Shown here one piece after another: positions 8,024-16,697 of a stretch of DNA of 64,000 nt. A model generated the notes under the pieces. That model saw only the letters and a list, made by a program, of their open reading frames with translations. It made no database searches and was not told the origin of the DNA. The stretch covers positions 121,309-185,308 of the forward strand of contig JAJUJI010000005.1 in the NCBI GenBank assembly GCA_029265405.1. Reading direction: 5' to 3'. The translations under genes were made by a program, and so were the position numbers. This stretch comes from Clostridiales bacterium. GTDB taxonomy: Bacteria; Bacillota; Clostridia; Oscillospirales; Oscillospiraceae. How positions within the stretch are numbered: the stretch's first letter is position 1; every line of letters begins with the position of its first letter.

Positions 8024-8938
8024 ATGCCCATAAAAATACCCGACCAGCTTCCGGCAAAATCGGTGCTTGAGAACGAAAACATATTCGTCATGACCGAGTA
8101 CAGGGCGATACACCAGGATATACGCCCGCTCAAGCTGCTGATACTCAACCTGATGCCGACGAAGATAGTCACCGAGACCCAGCTTCTCAGGAAGCTGTCC
8201 AATACCCCCCTGCAAATCGAGGTGGAGCTGCTCAGGACGGAGAGCCACCTGTCGAAAAACACCGACGAGTCGCATCTGGAGTCCTTCTACACCACCTTCA
8301 GCCAGATAAAGGACAGGCGCTACGACGGCCTGATAATAACCGGAGCGCCTGTGGAAAACTATGATTTTGAAACCGTGGACTACTGGGACGAGCTGTGCCG
8401 GATAATGGAGTGGAGCTCCTCGAACGTCTACTGCACCCTCCATATCTGCTGGGGGGCCCAGGCGGGGCTCTATTACCACTACGGCATACCCAAATACGAC
8501 CTGCCGAAAAAGCTTTCCGGCGTTTTCAGGCACAGGCTGCTCAAGCCCTATTCGCCCATCTTCCGGGGCTTCGACGAGGAATTTTGGGCGCCCCACTCCA
8601 GATACACCGAGGTGCGCGAGGAGGACATACTCGCCGAGCCCCGCCTGGAGCTGCTCTCAGTTTCGGACAGGGCTGGAGTATTCATAGTCAAGAGCGCCGA
8701 CAGCCGCCGCTTCTTCATCACCGGACACCCCGAATACGACGCGGACACGCTCAAAAAGGAATATTTGCGGGATATAGGCAGGGGCCTGGACATAGCCGTG
8801 CCCGAAAACTACTTCCCGGACGACGACCCCGCCCGGGAGCCCGTGGTCAACTGGCGCTCCCACGCCCAGCTTCTCTATACCAACTGGCTCAACTACTACG
8901 TCTACCAGAGCACGCCCTACGACCTGCGCGAGCTGTGA
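8024..8938 (+). CDS. metAA: Homoserine O-acetyltransferase of the MetA family
   Basis: 304 residues. The catalytic triad of the MetA fold is visible: Cys142 in [10 protein letters not shown], His235 and Glu237 in ITGHPEYD. Residue 111 is Glu (TGAPVE), the residue known from Bacillus MetA to select acetyl-CoA; Escherichia-type succinyltransferases carry Gly here. The product should therefore be O-acetyl-L-homoserine, the substrate of the MetY encoded 1.7 kb upstream. GGAAAGGAGCC lies before the ATG at 8024. The 119-base leader after the cysK hairpin contains CCTGCG (7965-7970) and CGCAGG (8000-8005), which could pair, but I recognise no known SAM riboswitch there. Confidence 0.94.
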   Translation: MPIKIPDQLPAKSVLENENIFVMTEYRAIHQDIRPLKLLILNLMPTKIVTETQLLRKLSNTPLQIEVELLRTESHLSKNTDESHLESFYTTFSQIKDRRYDGLIITGAPVENYDFETVDYWDELCRIMEWSSSNVYCTLHICWGAQAGLYYHYGIPKYDLPKKLSGVFRHRLLKPYSPIFRGFDEEFWAPHSRYTEVREEDILAEPRLELLSVSDRAGVFIVKSADSRRFFITGHPEYDADTLKKEYLRDIGRGLDIAVPENYFPDDDPAREPVVNWRSHAQLLYTNWLNYYVYQSTPYDLREL

Positions 8939-8972
8939 GCCCCGTCGCTCCGCAGCCGGCGCAATGGGCCTA

Positions 8973-11672
8973 TTATTCCTCCCCGTCCTCATCCTCCCCG
9001 GCTTCCGGAGCCGGCTCCGGCGGCGCTATGCCCAGCAGCTCGTTCCATTTTTCCCTCGTCATCAGCAGCGCCCTGGGCTTCGAGCCCTCAAAGGGCCCGA
9101 CTATGCCCCTTTCCTCCATCTGGTCCACAAGGCGGGCCGCCCTGGAATAGCCCAGCTTGAGCCGCCTTTGCAGCATGGATACGGAGGCCTGCCCCGATTC
9201 GAGTATTATATCCACCGCCGCGTTGAACAGCTCGTCCGTCTCCTCGTCCTTCTGGGCGGCCCTGTCGCCGCCGGAGGAAACCGGGGACGCGGCGGTCTTG
9301 CTTTCCTTTTCGGCGCTGCGCTCTATCTCGTCCATGACCTCGTCGGAGTATCTGGCGAGGCCCTGCTTTTTTACGAAATTTATCACGTCCTCCCGCTCGC
9401 TGTCGGTGACGAAGGTGCCCTGAACGCGCAGGGGCTTGCCGGAGCCCAGCGGCGAATAGAGCATGTCGCCCTTGCCCACCAGCTTCTCGGCCCCCATGGT
9501 GTCGAGTATGATGCGCGAGTTCAGCGCCGAGTCCACCGCAAAGGCTATGCGTGAGGGGATGTTTGCCTTCATGAGGCCCGTTATGACGTCGGCTGAGGGC
9601 CGCTGGGTGGCGACCACCAGGTGCATGCCCGCCGCGCGCCCCATCTGGGCAAGGCGCACTATCCCTTCCTCCACGTCCTTTGCGGCCACAAGCATCAGGT
9701 CCGCCAGCTCGTCTATGAGTATGACTATGCGCGGCAGGGGCTGCCCGCCCTCTATTTTGGAAACCGCCTTGTTGTAGCTGTCCAGATCGCGCGCGCCCAC
9801 CTCGGCTATCATGCCGTTCCTTTTGAGCATCTCCATGACGGCCCATTGCAGGGCGCCGGCCGCCTTTTTGGGGTCGGTGACCACGGGAATCAGCAGGTGG
9901 GGTATGCCGTTGTATATACCCAGCTCTATCATTTTCGGGTCTATCATTATAAGGCGCACTTCCTCCGGAGTCGCCTTATACAGCAGCGAGATGATAAGCG
10001 AGTTCATGCAGACGGACTTGCCGGAGCCGGTTGTTCCCGCAATCAGCAGATGCGGCAGCTTGGCTATGTCCCCTACTATGGGGTTGTTTCCTATGTCCCT
10101 GCCGACGGCGAAGGTTATTTTGGAGCTTTTGCTCCTGAATTCCTCCGTGGCGATGACGTCCCGCAGGTTGACTATGTTCGTTATCTTGTTGGGCACCTCT
10201 ATGCCGACTATGGATATCTTGTCCGGTATTGGGGCTATCCTCACCCCCGAGGCGCCGAGGGCCAGGGCTATGTCGTCGGCCAGGTTGGTCAGCTTGTTGA
10301 GCTTGACGCCCTGCTCCAGCTCCACCTCGTACCTGGTCACGGAGGGGCCGCGGGTTATGTTGGTTATCTCGGCCGGTATGCCGAAGCTCTTTATGGTGGC
10401 GGAAAGGCGCTTGGCGTTTATCACCATCTCCTCGCGCCCCTCGGCCATGTTCATCGCCGCTCCAGCGGAAAGCAGCTCTATGGGCGGGTATGTATATTTC
10501 ACCGGCTCGGAGGCCGTAAGGCTCCTTTCTATGGAGCTTGCCACCTCCTCGGCGGCCTTTTTCATTTCCACGGCCTCGGCGGCCTTGGCGGCCTTGTGCC
10601 TGAGCTCATACTCGGCTATCTCCTCCGGCGTCGGCGCCGGCGCGGGAGCCGGAGCCGGAGCCGCCTTCGCCTCCTTCTGGGCGGCGGGCGGCGTCTGCGC
10701 GGCAGGGGCCGGATCTCCGCCCGGAGCGGCGGCGGAAACCTTGTCCCTTATGAATATGTCGGCCAGCTTTTTCCTGTCCGGAGGCTCCACTCCGGGCGTC
10801 GGATTGAAATAGGAGCCCGCCTCCCTCTTTGAAGCTGCGCCGAGCCTCGGCGGGTCGTCCACCGGAATATCTATGCTGGAGCGCTTGGCCGTTCTGACGG
10901 CAGCGGGCCGCTCGGCCGCCTGGGCCTCGGCCGGGCGGCCGTTTTCATTTTCCGCCTGCCTTTTCGGCTCGGCGGCGCCCGCGCCGAACGAATAATCCTC
11001 TTCTTCCTCAGGCTCGACGGCTCTCCTTGCGCGGTACCGCTCGGCTATGGTCGCGAAGGTAACATCGAAGGCGGCCAGCAGCAGGAACAGGAAGGCGAGC
11101 CCCAGCACGATGGCGGCCCCCAGCCTGTTGAACAGGCTTTCAAAGCTCATGGCCAGAAGGCCGCTCACCACGCCGCCGCTGCCCGCCCTGCCCGCAGCCA
11201 TGCCGGAGCGGTAAAGCTCGCCCGGCAGCTTCCAGCTCCACCGCAGCTCTGCCGTGCTTGCAAACAGGTGTATGAGCGCGCCTATGACCACCGTGAGCAG
11301 CAGGGTGCAGACGATGCGGCTTTTTACGGGCCTGTCCTTGAACATGACCAGCAGGAAGGAGCAGAAGGCCAGGGCCGGGGGAAGGAAGAAGTAGCCCTTG
11401 CCTATGAGCCCCTGCATGAAAACTCTGAAAAAGGAAATGAACCAGCCCTCCGAGGTAAAGCAGCCTATCAGCGAAAAGAGGGCCAGCATCAGTACCGCGA
11501 AGGCCTTGACCCCCCTGTACCTCGGGCCGGGACGGCTCCGTTTTTCCGCCGCCGGCTGAGACTGCCGCGCCGCGCCTCCGGCCGCGGCGGGTTTTTTTCT
11601 CTCCGCCTTTTTGCGCGGAGCGCTCGCGGCCGTTTTGCGGCCGCCTTTTCCGGACTTTGACGCCTGCGCCAT
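8973..11672 (-). CDS. ftsK: DNA translocase FtsK/SpoIIIE
   Basis: About 899 residues. A basic N-terminus is followed by four membrane segments (about residues 55-215), a long Ala/Pro/Glu-rich linker (about 220-400), and the hexameric motor with Walker A in AGTTGSGKSVCMN and Walker B in VILIDELADLML. A C-terminal winged-helix gamma domain (DELFNAAVDIILESGQ to DQMEERGIVG) reads polar KOPS/SRS sequences. The protein pumps chromosomal DNA through the septum at division or sporulation; the length suits either FtsK or SpoIIIE. Tandem ATGs stand at 11675 and 11672; GAGGTGAG upstream favours the second. It is 10 bp downstream of uppP. Acidic residues dominate the last 20 positions. Confidence 0.96.
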   Translation of the reverse strand: MAQASKSGKGGRKTAASAPRKKAERKKPAAAGGAARQSQPAAEKRSRPGPRYRGVKAFAVLMLALFSLIGCFTSEGWFISFFRVFMQGLIGKGYFFLPPALAFCSFLLVMFKDRPVKSRIVCTLLLTVVIGALIHLFASTAELRWSWKLPGELYRSGMAAGRAGSGGVVSGLLAMSFESLFNRLGAAIVLGLAFLFLLLAAFDVTFATIAERYRARRAVEPEEEEDYSFGAGAAEPKRQAENENGRPAEAQAAERPAAVRTAKRSSIDIPVDDPPRLGAASKREAGSYFNPTPGVEPPDRKKLADIFIRDKVSAAAPGGDPAPAAQTPPAAQKEAKAAPAPAPAPAPTPEEIAEYELRHKAAKAAEAVEMKKAAEEVASSIERSLTASEPVKYTYPPIELLSAGAAMNMAEGREEMVINAKRLSATIKSFGIPAEITNITRGPSVTRYEVELEQGVKLNKLTNLADDIALALGASGVRIAPIPDKISIVGIEVPNKITNIVNLRDVIATEEFRSKSSKITFAVGRDIGNNPIVGDIAKLPHLLIAGTTGSGKSVCMNSLIISLLYKATPEEVRLIMIDPKMIELGIYNGIPHLLIPVVTDPKKAAGALQWAVMEMLKRNGMIAEVGARDLDSYNKAVSKIEGGQPLPRIVILIDELADLMLVAAKDVEEGIVRLAQMGRAAGMHLVVATQRPSADVITGLMKANIPSRIAFAVDSALNSRIILDTMGAEKLVGKGDMLYSPLGSGKPLRVQGTFVTDSEREDVINFVKKQGLARYSDEVMDEIERSAEKESKTAASPVSSGGDRAAQKDEETDELFNAAVDIILESGQASVSMLQRRLKLGYSRAARLVDQMEERGIVGPFEGSKPRALLMTREKWNELLGIAPPEPAPEAGEDEDGEE

Positions 11673-11684
11673 CATCTCACCTCG

Positions 11685-12548
11685 TCAGACAATAAAAGCG
11701 GCGATTATAGTAACCAGGCCGACCGCCCAGCAGTAGTAGGCGAAGCCGCCGAATTTGCCCCTGGCCGCGAGCATGCCCACCAGCTTTATGGCCGCGCAGC
11801 CGGACACGGCCGCCGCCGCCATGCCCGCCAGATACGCCGGCAGGAGCGAAACGTCCACGCCCGCCTTCGCCGCGTCGGCTATGCTCAGTATGTTCGCCCC
11901 CAAAACGGCCGGGACGGACAGAAGGAAGGAAAACTTCACCGCAAATTCCCTCCTGCAGCCGCTGAAAATGCCGGCGGATATGGTGCTGCCGGAGCGCGAA
12001 AGCCCGGGGATGACGGCAAGTGCCTGGAAGCAGCCTATCGCCAGGGCGTTTCCCAGCGTCGCATTCCTTTCGTTTTTCTTTCCCGCAACTACCCTGTCGC
12101 TTATGTAAAGAAGGCAGCCTGTGATAAGCAGCGCCAGCCCTATGAACCAGGTCTTGTAGTAGAGCTTCTCGACGAGGTCCTTTACGGGCAGCACAGCTAT
12201 CAGCGGCAGCGTCGCGACTAATATCAGCAGCATCAGGCGCCTTGAAGGGCCGCCTTTTCTGGTTTCATCCTCCAGCCCTATGTAGCTCTCCCTTTTTTTC
12301 AGCCCGAGCGCCTCCGCGCACAGGAGGAAAAGCTCCCTGAGCATGGCGGCTATGTCCTTCCGGTAAACTATCAGGACGGATATGAGCGTCCCCAAATGCA
12401 GCAGAACGTCAAAAAGCATGTGCGAATGCTCTATGTCGCTCATTCCGAAAAAATTTTGCAGTATGGAAAGGTGCCCGGAGCTGGACACCGGCAGGAACTC
12501 CGTGAGGCCCTGCAGGAGGCCCAAAAAGACCGCGAATAAAACCGACAT
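11685..12548 (-). CDS. uppP: Undecaprenyl-diphosphatase (BacA/UppP)
   Basis: 287 residues with 7-8 membrane segments. The two family signatures are intact: LTEFLPVSSSGHL near the N-terminus (catalytic Glu and Ser/His region) and PGLSRSGSTISAG with the essential Arg. It dephosphorylates undecaprenyl pyrophosphate, recycling the lipid carrier for peptidoglycan and for the Wzy-type polysaccharide encoded further right. A central charged loop (about 80-110) is longer than in the shortest family members. It has its own sigma-A promoter and probably continues into ftsK. Overproduction of such proteins is known to give bacitracin tolerance. Confidence 0.95.
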   Translation of the reverse strand: MSVLFAVFLGLLQGLTEFLPVSSSGHLSILQNFFGMSDIEHSHMLFDVLLHLGTLISVLIVYRKDIAAMLRELFLLCAEALGLKKRESYIGLEDETRKGGPSRRLMLLILVATLPLIAVLPVKDLVEKLYYKTWFIGLALLITGCLLYISDRVVAGKKNERNATLGNALAIGCFQALAVIPGLSRSGSTISAGIFSGCRREFAVKFSFLLSVPAVLGANILSIADAAKAGVDVSLLPAYLAGMAAAAVSGCAAIKLVGMLAARGKFGGFAYYCWAVGLVTIIAAFIV

Positions 12549-12587
12549 ATAAACCCCCGAAACGTCAGATTGGTTTACGTAAAACGT

Positions 12588-12616
12588 ATTTTACCATAAT
12601 ATGCTTTAGATAACAA
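12588..12616 (-). promoter_or_regulatory. Sigma-A promoter of uppP-ftsK
   Basis: On the minus strand TTGTTA (12611-12616), a 17-bp spacer and TAAAAT (12588-12593), about 40 bp before the uppP ATG. Confidence 0.55.
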
Positions 12617-12631
12617 TACCCGCTTTGCCTC

Positions 12632-13339
12632 TTATTTAGCAAGGCTCAGCCCGGAACCGCCGCCGTCCCGGCCGGCCTGGCCGTGCAGGTAGTCCAGGGC
12701 GTCGCTGAGGCCGCCCACCGCGTCTATGAGGCCCAGCTTCACGGCCTCCTCGCCGTATATGACGCTGCCCACGTCGGCGGCAAGCTCGCCGGTTTCGAGC
12801 ATGAGGTCTATGAGCTTGCGGCGCGGGATTTTGGAATTTGCGGTTATGAACTTTACGATGCGCTCCTGTATGCGCTCAAGGTAGCTGTAGGTCTGCGGAA
12901 CGCCCAGCACCACGCCCGTGAGCCTGACCGGGTGCAGGGTCATGGCCGCCGAGGGCGCGATGAAGGAGCGCTTGGCCGCGACCGCCAGAGGCACGCCTAT
13001 CGAGTGTCCTCCGCCGAGAACTATGGACGCCGTCGGCTTCTTCATGCTCGCTATCAGCTCCGCTATCCCGAGCCCGGCCTCTATGTCGCCGCCCACGGTG
13101 TTGAGCAGTATCAGCAGCCCCTTGATTTCCGGGCTTTCCTCTATCGCGGCGAGCATGGGCATCACATGCTCGTATTTTGTCGTCTTGTTGTCGGGCGGCA
13201 GCAGGACATGCCCCTCCACCTGCCCGACTATGGTCAGGCAGTGTATGCCGCCGGAGCCCGTTGCGGCGGCGGAGCCGAACTCCCTTATCTGCTCCCGCTG
13301 CTCGCTTTTTTCGTCGTCCCGGTTTATTTCTTCAGCCAT
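12632..13339 (-). CDS. tepA: ClpP-class serine protease, TepA type
   Basis: About 235 residues of the ClpP/crotonase fold. LLILLNTVGGDIEAGLGIAE forms the oxyanion region, the probable nucleophile Ser is in LGGGHSIGVPLA, and a histidine sits in MTLHPVRL. The order tepA near ftsK/spoIIIE is conserved in Bacillus, where TepA has been linked to protein translocation and spore or germination proteolysis. The ATG at 13339 lies 8 bases after GGGGTGA; a GTG at 13351 would overlap that site. The ribosome binding site is part of a hairpin arm. The acidic N-terminus (residues 1-25) is outside the fold. Confidence 0.85.
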   Translation of the reverse strand: MAEEINRDDEKSEQREQIREFGSAAATGSGGIHCLTIVGQVEGHVLLPPDNKTTKYEHVMPMLAAIEESPEIKGLLILLNTVGGDIEAGLGIAELIASMKKPTASIVLGGGHSIGVPLAVAAKRSFIAPSAAMTLHPVRLTGVVLGVPQTYSYLERIQERIVKFITANSKIPRRKLIDLMLETGELAADVGSVIYGEEAVKLGLIDAVGGLSDALDYLHGQAGRDGGGSGLSLAK

Positions 13340-13350
13340 AGGCGGAATCA

Positions 13351-13372
13351 CCCCGAGATATTTTACTCGGGG
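13351..13372 (-). promoter_or_regulatory. Hairpin that includes the tepA ribosome binding site
   Basis: CCCCGAG and CTCGGGG (13351-13357 and 13366-13372) are exact complements with an 8-base AT-only loop. On the minus strand the downstream arm ends in CGGGG, the core of the tepA Shine-Dalgarno element, so folding would hide it. It also follows the aminopeptidase stop by 38 bp, so a weak terminator is the alternative, though no T run follows. Confidence 0.4.
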
Positions 13373-13409
13373 CGAGGCCGAATATTCATGGGCCGCTTAA
13401 GGAGCGGAT

Positions 13410-14783
13410 CTATTCCTCGTACAGCGCCAGCGCGCCTTTGTACGCCATGTAAAGGTCGGCCTTGGCTATGACCTCGAAGGGCGAGTGCATGGACAGGACG
13501 GGTACTCCCGCGTCCACCGTGTCTATGCCGCGCCGGGCGGCATACTTGGCCACCGTGCCGCCGCCGCCCTGGTCCACCTTGCCCAGCTCTCCTGTCTGCC
13601 AAACCACTCCCTTGGCGCTGAACAGCCTCCTGACCCGGCCCATGACCTCGGCGGAGGCGTCGTTGGAGCCGGACTTGCCCCTAGAGCCGGTGTACTTCAT
13701 TATCGCCACGCCGTAGTTGAGCCTTGCGTTGTTGCGCTTCTCCGACACCTCCGGGAAATTCGGGTCGAAGGCGTTGCATACGTCGGCGGAAAGGCAGAAG
13801 GAATTAGCCAGACACTCGTAGAGCGAAACCCCCTGCGCGCGGCAAAGATCGTCGAGGAAGCGGTCGAAGCTGGTGGAAAGCATGCCCGTCACGCCCTCGG
13901 AGCCTATCTCCTCCTTGTCAACAAGCAGGCAGACGGCCGTCCTTTTCGGCTTCTCCACGTTCAGGACCGCCATCAGCTCCGCGTAGACGCAGACCCTGTC
14001 GTCGTGCCCGTAGGCGCCTATCAGGCTGCGGTCGAAGCCCAGGTCCCGCGCCCCCAGAGCCGGGACCGCCGAAAGCTCCGCGGAAAGGAAGTCCTCCTCC
14101 GTAAGGCCGTATTTCTCGTTGAGCAGCTTCATTACGGTGAGCTTTACCCTGCCTTCGCCCTCCTCCCTGTCGGGGCGGCTGCCGGCCAGTATGTTCAGGC
14201 TTTCGCCCGGGACGAATTCGGAGGCCTTCTTCTTCATCTGGTCGCCGTCCAGATGCGGCAGCAGGTCGGTAATGACGAATTGCGGCTCGCCCGGCCTGTC
14301 GCCGACGGCTATATCGACGGCTTCGCCGTCCTTTTTTATGACCGTTCCGTACAGCGCCAGAGGCAGGGCCAGCCACTGGTATTTTTTAATTCCGCCGTAG
14401 TAGTGGGTTTTAAAAAAGGCCAGCTCGCCGTCCTCGTACAGGGGCACCTGCTTCAGGTCCAGCCGCGGCGCGTCCACATGGGCGGCGGCGATATTTGCGC
14501 CCGAGCCCAGCGGCTCGCCGCCGATGACGGCAAGTATGAGGGCCTTGCCGCGGTTTACAAGATATACCCTGTCCCCCGCCTTGGGCTTGGAGCCGAAGGC
14601 ATAGGGCCTGAAGCCCTTTTCCTCGGCCAGCCTCACCGCCTCCCTCACCGCCAGGCGCTCGGTTTTGGAGGCGTCCATATAGCTTTTGTAGCCCTCGGCA
14701 AAGGCGAATATCTCGGCTGCGGTCTCCTCGCCCGCGGTTTCGTAAACGTTTTTCTGCCTGTAAAAAAGTTCCTCTCTAGTCAA
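13410..14783 (-). CDS. M18-family metalloaminopeptidase (aspartyl aminopeptidase-like)
   Basis: 457 residues, the normal M18 length. Zinc-ligand blocks are visible: AAAHVDAPRLDL (first His), CLLVDKEEIGSEG (Glu pair) and the late VPVLSMHSPFEVI (His). These dodecameric cytosolic enzymes cut N-terminal residues from peptides, often Asp or Glu. The start is a TTG at 14783, six bases after AAGGAAG, and the protein begins MTREELFYRQKNVYE as in clostridial homologues; no ATG fits. It lies 64 bp downstream of the aminotransferase gene and may share its transcript. Confidence 0.9.
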   Translation of the reverse strand: MTREELFYRQKNVYETAGEETAAEIFAFAEGYKSYMDASKTERLAVREAVRLAEEKGFRPYAFGSKPKAGDRVYLVNRGKALILAVIGGEPLGSGANIAAAHVDAPRLDLKQVPLYEDGELAFFKTHYYGGIKKYQWLALPLALYGTVIKKDGEAVDIAVGDRPGEPQFVITDLLPHLDGDQMKKKASEFVPGESLNILAGSRPDREEGEGRVKLTVMKLLNEKYGLTEEDFLSAELSAVPALGARDLGFDRSLIGAYGHDDRVCVYAELMAVLNVEKPKRTAVCLLVDKEEIGSEGVTGMLSTSFDRFLDDLCRAQGVSLYECLANSFCLSADVCNAFDPNFPEVSEKRNNARLNYGVAIMKYTGSRGKSGSNDASAEVMGRVRRLFSAKGVVWQTGELGKVDQGGGGTVAKYAARRGIDTVDAGVPVLSMHSPFEVIAKADLYMAYKGALALYEE

Positions 14784-14847
14784 GCAAATCTTCCTTCCTT
14801 TCGCCGCGCCGGCAGCGGGCGGCGCGCCCGCCGCGGCGCCTATTCCG

Positions 14848-16095
14848 TCACAGCTCGGCCAAAACCTTTTTCATGGCCCTTTCGATTATTTCAAGGCCGG
14901 CGTACAGCTCGTCCCTTTCGATGGTCAGCGCGGGCATGAGCTTCAAAACGCAGTCGTTCCTGCCGGCGCGCTCTATAATAAGCCCGTTCTTGAAGCACTC
15001 CCTGGCCACTTTTCCGCTCACGTCCCCGAGCTTTTCAAAATCCACCCCGTGTATCATGCCTATGCCCCTGTGGGCAAGGCGGCCGTCCATGGGCAGCAGG
15101 CGGGAGGCGATAAAGTCGGAAATCAGCCTGTCGTTCTCGGCTACCCTGCTTTCGAGGCCGGCCATTTCCCTGTATTCCAGGGCGGCCCTGGCCCCCACGA
15201 AGGCAAGCTGGTTGCCGCGGAAGGTGCCGTTGTGCTCGGCCGGCGCGAAGATGTCGTATTCCGGCTCCATAAGCAGCAGGGACATGGGCAGGCCGTAGCC
15301 GCTGATGGACTTGGACAGCACCACCATATCGGGAACTATGCCGGCCCTCTCGAAGGAAAAGAAGCCGCCGCCCCTGCCGCAGCCCACCTGTATATCGTCC
15401 ACTATCAGCATTATGCCGTAGCGGTCGCAGAGGTCGCGCAGCCTCTGGAGGAATTCGTTCGAGGCCACCTGCACTCCGCCCTCGGCCTGCGTGGTTTCTA
15501 TTATTATGGCCGCCGGCACGTCCACTCCCGAATATTCGTCGGTTATAATATTTTCCATGTAGGCTATGCTGTCGCCGCAAAAGCCGTTGGGATGGGGCAC
15601 GAAGGTGACGTAGGGCATGGGAACCCCCGCCCCGCGCCTTACGGTCTTGCCGCTGGTCACCGAAAGGCTTCCCAGCGTCATGCCGTGGAAGGAGCCCGTC
15701 AGGGCGAAAATGCCCATGCGCCCCGTATTCTTGCGCGCGAGCTTCAGGGCGGCCTCGACGGCGTTGGTCCCCGTGGGGCCGCAGGACATAATCTTGTAGT
15801 TCAGCCCCTTCGGGCCCAGTATTTTCTCCTCAAAGGCTTCCAGAAAGCCGGCCTTGGCCGCTGTGTACATGTCCAGGGCGTGGCTTATGCCGTCGCCGGC
15901 GATATACTCTATTATTTTTGCCTTTATGTAGTCGTTGTTATGCCCGTAGTTGAGCGCTCCGGCCCCGTTGAAAAAGTCCAGATATTCGCGCCCGTCCTCG
16001 GCGTACATTTTGGACATCTTGGCGCGGGTGAAAACCACCGGGAAGCTCCTGCTGTACGACCTGACGTTGGATTCAAGCTTTTCAAAAATATTCAT
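14848..16095 (-). CDS. Class III aminotransferase, diaminobutyrate-2-oxoglutarate transaminase (EctB-like)
   Basis: 415 residues. The start MNIFEKLESNVRSYSR, the block EYLDFFNGAGALNYGHN and the PLP-lysine region VVLSKSISGYGLPMSL match EctB/Dat enzymes, which make L-2,4-diaminobutyrate from aspartate semialdehyde and glutamate. The reading frame is open to 16329, but the upstream part is antisense-like; GAGGCG lies 7 bases before the ATG at 16095. No ectA or ectC is next to it (neighbours are coaE and an aminopeptidase), so ectoine synthesis is not supported here. Diaminobutyrate may instead feed a siderophore, peptide or cell-wall product. Ornithine or 4-aminobutyrate aminotransferase activity is less likely given the N-terminal match. 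Confidence 0.82.
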   Translation of the reverse strand: MNIFEKLESNVRSYSRSFPVVFTRAKMSKMYAEDGREYLDFFNGAGALNYGHNNDYIKAKIIEYIAGDGISHALDMYTAAKAGFLEAFEEKILGPKGLNYKIMSCGPTGTNAVEAALKLARKNTGRMGIFALTGSFHGMTLGSLSVTSGKTVRRGAGVPMPYVTFVPHPNGFCGDSIAYMENIITDEYSGVDVPAAIIIETTQAEGGVQVASNEFLQRLRDLCDRYGIMLIVDDIQVGCGRGGGFFSFERAGIVPDMVVLSKSISGYGLPMSLLLMEPEYDIFAPAEHNGTFRGNQLAFVGARAALEYREMAGLESRVAENDRLISDFIASRLLPMDGRLAHRGIGMIHGVDFEKLGDVSGKVARECFKNGLIIERAGRNDCVLKLMPALTIERDELYAGLEIIERAMKKVLAEL

Positions 16096-16109
16096 TTCAT
16101 TCGCCTCTT

Positions 16110-16697
16110 TTATTTTATGAACGCCGCGAAGCGCTCCAGACAGAGCCTTTTGAACTCTTCCCTGCCGCCGGAGTTGACTAGCGCGACGTCGCAGCGCTCC
16201 CTGTACCACTCGTCGCTCTTCTGGGCCGATATGCGAAGGCGGGCGTAGTCCTCGCTTATGCCCTCGCGCGCCATGAGCCTTTTTATGCGCTCGGCCTCGG
16301 GCGCGATGACCGCCACCGTGAGATTGCAAAGGCGGCCCAGCCCGCTTTCTATGAGGGCTATGGCGTCAATGGCGGCCAGCCTGCGCCCCGCCGCCTCCTC
16401 CCGCTCCAGCAGCCGCCTGACCTCCATGTCCACATATTTATGCGTTATGGAGTTGAGCGCGGCCAGCGCCTCCGGATCGGCAAAGACGAGGCGGCCCAGC
16501 TTTTTGCGGTCGGCTGCGCCGCCGGCCGCCGTGCCGGGAAAGCGCGCCTCGATTTCCTCCAGCATCCTTTTGTTTCCGGCCAAAAGCTCGTGGTAGAGCG
16601 CGTCGCAGTCTATCACAAAGCCGCCCAGCTCCCTGACGGCCTCCAGCGCCGTGGTCTTGCCCGAGCCGGTGCCGCCGGTTATGCCTATCACAAACAT
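16110..16697 (-). CDS. coaE: Dephospho-CoA kinase
   Basis: 195 residues, the standard CoaE length. The P-loop GITGGTGSGKTT is at the N-terminus, the IDCDALYHELL block binds dephospho-CoA, and a lid helix region with RLMAREGISEDYARLRI follows. It phosphorylates the 3'-hydroxyl of dephospho-CoA in the last step of CoA synthesis. The ATG at 16697 overlaps the 3' end of tsaC by 10 bases, implying translational coupling. It ends 14 bp before the aminotransferase start. Confidence 0.95.
   Translation of the reverse strand: MFVIGITGGTGSGKTTALEAVRELGGFVIDCDALYHELLAGNKRMLEEIEARFPGTAAGGAADRKKLGRLVFADPEALAALNSITHKYVDMEVRRLLEREEAAGRRLAAIDAIALIESGLGRLCNLTVAVIAPEAERIKRLMAREGISEDYARLRISAQKSDEWYRERCDVALVNSGGREEFKRLCLERFAAFIK

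Noticed and set aside
9621..11660. Long rightward open frames over ftsK (403 and 333 codons)
   Set aside because: They are antisense shadows of a GC-rich gene: no ribosome binding site, odd residue content (Tyr/Gly/His or Ser/Met/Ala runs) and no family pattern. ftsK on the other strand is unmistakable.
13485..16248. Rightward frames of 484 and 399 codons over the aminopeptidase and aminotransferase genes
   Set aside because: These are antisense shadows with biased composition. The minus-strand genes have full catalytic motifs.
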